Shown one piece after another: positions 62,669-64,000 of a DNA stretch of 64,000 nt (position 1 is its first letter; each line of letters opens with the position of its first letter). The translations under genes were made by a program, and so were the position numbers. This stretch comes from Massilia kyonggiensis (GTDB taxonomy: Bacteria > Pseudomonadota > Gammaproteobacteria > Burkholderiales > Burkholderiaceae_D). The stretch lies in the NCBI RefSeq assembly GCF_024756235.1, contig NZ_JANUGY010000001.1:806001-870000 (forward strand), given 5' to 3'. The notes beneath the pieces were generated by a model. That model saw only the letters and a program-made list of their open reading frames with translations, searched no databases and was not told the DNA's origin.

Positions 62669-64000
62669 CTACTTCCTGGCCGGGCGGCCCGCGTACAGGT
62701 CGATGATGTCGCTGATGCCGTCCTGGCAGACGGGGCAGAATTCACCGCTGCGGTCGAACATGATGCATTGCATGGCCGGACGGTAATAACCCGTCGCTTC
62801 GTAGTTCGCGCCTTCAAACGCGCCGATCGCCTTGCGGTATTTTGCCTGCGCAAACAGGGCATTCGAGTGCGCCAGGTCTTCGCGGAACAGCGCGCTCATC
62901 TCCGATTCCGGCCGGTTGGCCGCCCGCAGCGCCGCACGCTTTTTCTGGTACTCGCGCGAATACGCTTCGTACTCGGCCTTGGGCCACGGCGTCGGCAACG
63001 GCGTGCCGGCCTGCACGTATTTCTTCCACTTCAGGCGGGCCGGATCGCGCAGCGCCGTCACGTTCGGCTCCCACGGTTCCATGCGCGCCCCGCTGGATTG
63101 GTACGCGACGGGCGACGTGTAGTACTCGTCGGCCAGCCCGGCGAAGTGGTGGCCGAACTCGTGCACGAACAAATAGTCCGCCCAGTCATTGTTCGCGGCC
63201 GCCGTGCTGAACTGGCCGAAGATGCCGCCGCCGCCATACGTGTCGTTGTTGACGAGGATCTCGATGAATTCGTACGGCGCGTACTGCGCGATGTCGCGCA
63301 ATGACCGATTGTCCAGGGTCAGCACATAGCGCTCGCTGCCGAAGATGTCGTAGCGCGTGCCCAGCGCGGACGCGTGATGCACGCCCGTCGACGGCCGCGA
63401 CACGCCCGACTCCTGCGTCGGCACGGCCAGCGCCCAAACGTTGAAATCGTTCGCGCGCTCCTTGAACGGCGACACCTCGAACAAATGCTGCGCGAGGCGG
63501 CGCACGGCCGCTTCGAACTTCGGCATCTCGGCCTGCGTATAACCGTCGCCCAGCACGAGCAGGTCGACCTTGTGCGGTGACGGTCCGCTGACCTTGATCG
63601 GAATCGGTTGCGCGGGCGCCGGCCCCTGGGCGCGCACGACATCCTGCGCATCCGTGTCGACGTCGACGCTCCACGCGACGGAAAACTGGTTGCGCTCGTC
63701 GCGCTTCAGGATGCGCACGCGCACGGGACGGTCCGGCTTCGGGAAACGCACGGACTCATGAAACCCGCGGCTGAGTTTATTGGCCTCTTCCGTCGTTTTC
63801 CACTCGCCGAACACAGTGGAAAAGTCGCGTGAATACAACAAGTCTCCCGTCTTCGCATCGGCCACTTCGACGCGGTTGTTGCCACGGTTGGTGTCGTCGA
63901 ATGGGCGGGACATGTCGCCAGGCCACGGCAGCGGTTCGATCAATACGCGCTCGATGGCGTACTGTTCGGACAGCGCATTACCGCTGTGCATGTAGTCGAC
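62669..64000 (-). CDS. M64 (IgA-type) metallopeptidase, 5' end outside window
   Basis: At least 443 residues; the frame stays open to the window edge, and VDYMHSGNALSEQYAIERVLIEPLPWPG looks internal rather than N-terminal, so the real start lies outside. Zinc site HEFGHHFAGLADEY (HEFGHH-x-GLADE) is intact, with VDLLVLGDGYTQAEMPKFEAAVRR and NVWALAVPTQESGVSRPS typical of peptidase family M64. Expected to be exported; the substrate is unknown. The cysteine pair FCPVCQDG is near the C-terminus. Confidence 0.92.
   Translation of the reverse strand, partial: VDYMHSGNALSEQYAIERVLIEPLPWPGDMSRPFDDTNRGNNRVEVADAKTGDLLYSRDFSTVFGEWKTTEEANKLSRGFHESVRFPKPDRPVRVRILKRDERNQFSVAWSVDVDTDAQDVVRAQGPAPAQPIPIKVSGPSPHKVDLLVLGDGYTQAEMPKFEAAVRRLAQHLFEVSPFKERANDFNVWALAVPTQESGVSRPSTGVHHASALGTRYDIFGSERYVLTLDNRSLRDIAQYAPYEFIEILVNNDTYGGGGIFGQFSTAAANNDWADYLFVHEFGHHFAGLADEYYTSPVAYQSSGARMEPWEPNVTALRDPARLKWKKYVQAGTPLPTPWPKAEYEAYSREYQKKRAALRAANRPESEMSALFREDLAHSNALFAQAKYRKAIGAFEGANYEATGYYRPAMQCIMFDRSGEFCPVCQDGISDIIDLYAGRPARK

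Overview
The window is high-GC DNA (coding stretches look to be roughly two-thirds G+C), densely packed on both strands, with short intergenic gaps and many 4-nt ATGA start/stop overlaps. Gene content and order (mpl-yqiA-ubiC, accB-accC-prmA-DUF3426, pilS-pilR next to a PP0621-type protein and a CcsA-like protein near ffh, DUF1841, paired small cytochromes c, an alanine/lysine-rich histone H1-like protein, a SWIB protein) fit a betaproteobacterium of the Oxalobacteraceae, most likely Massilia or a close relative. That assignment is an inference from gene families; no rRNA or tRNA gene was seen.

Layout. 1-1.2 kb: 3'-truncated siderophore receptor behind a Fur box. 1.3-9.8 kb, all on the minus strand: corA, a repeat element, mtgA-aroE-TonB-like, then mpl-yqiA-ubiC-RNase II family. 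9.8-16.8 kb, plus strand: a conserved hypothetical with a TlpA thioredoxin, aroQ, accB-accC (biotin carboxyl carrier and biotin carboxylase of acetyl-CoA carboxylase), prmA, a DUF3426 membrane protein and a PfkB kinase. 16.9-25.2 kb: yggT, the H1-like repeat protein, a two-gene glycosyltransferase operon, a YfiH-type oxidoreductase, a DUF6445 protein and nrdB. 25.2-29.4 kb: an AT-richer, hairpin-rich spacer with a small 82-aa gene, then nrdA behind two NrdR-like boxes. 29.4-33.6 kb: pilR, pilS, a PP0621-type protein and a CcsA-like cytochrome c biogenesis protein. 33.7-36.4 kb: a nitrate/sulfonate-type ABC uptake operon between the CcsA-like gene and ffh. 36.6-45.6 kb: ffh, SWIB protein, LysR regulator, lytic transglycosylase, proS, rppH, a double-retropepsin/Sel1 protein and its downstream partner, and DUF1841. 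45.6-55.6 kb: two small cytochromes c, MoxR/GNAT/VWA, a CPBP protease, a cation:proton antiporter, a YbdK ligase, an AHSA1 protein, a two-gene monooxygenase/NIPSNAP operon, a solitary TnpB, an ArsR-type regulator and a small protein behind a Fur box. 55.7-64 kb: a class I glutamine amidotransferase, parE-parC, two Ala/Lys-rich exported proteins and a 5'-truncated M64 peptidase.

Most of the window is housekeeping. The least expected signals are regulatory or mobile. (i) Two adjacent exported-protein genes share an identical 18-nt promoter motif at the same 18-nt distance from a TATYCT -10 box. (ii) Two nearly identical LexA-type palindromes lie far from any classical SOS gene. (iii) The nrdA-nrdB spacer is full of hairpins, two of which share the apical sequence AGCTGGAACT. 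(iv) A TnpB nuclease with no TnpA partner and no glutamate at the usual RuvC-II position sits between an ArsR regulator and its probable target operon. (v) A Fur box precedes a 115-aa protein of unknown function. No CRISPR array, prophage or multi-gene defence island was found.
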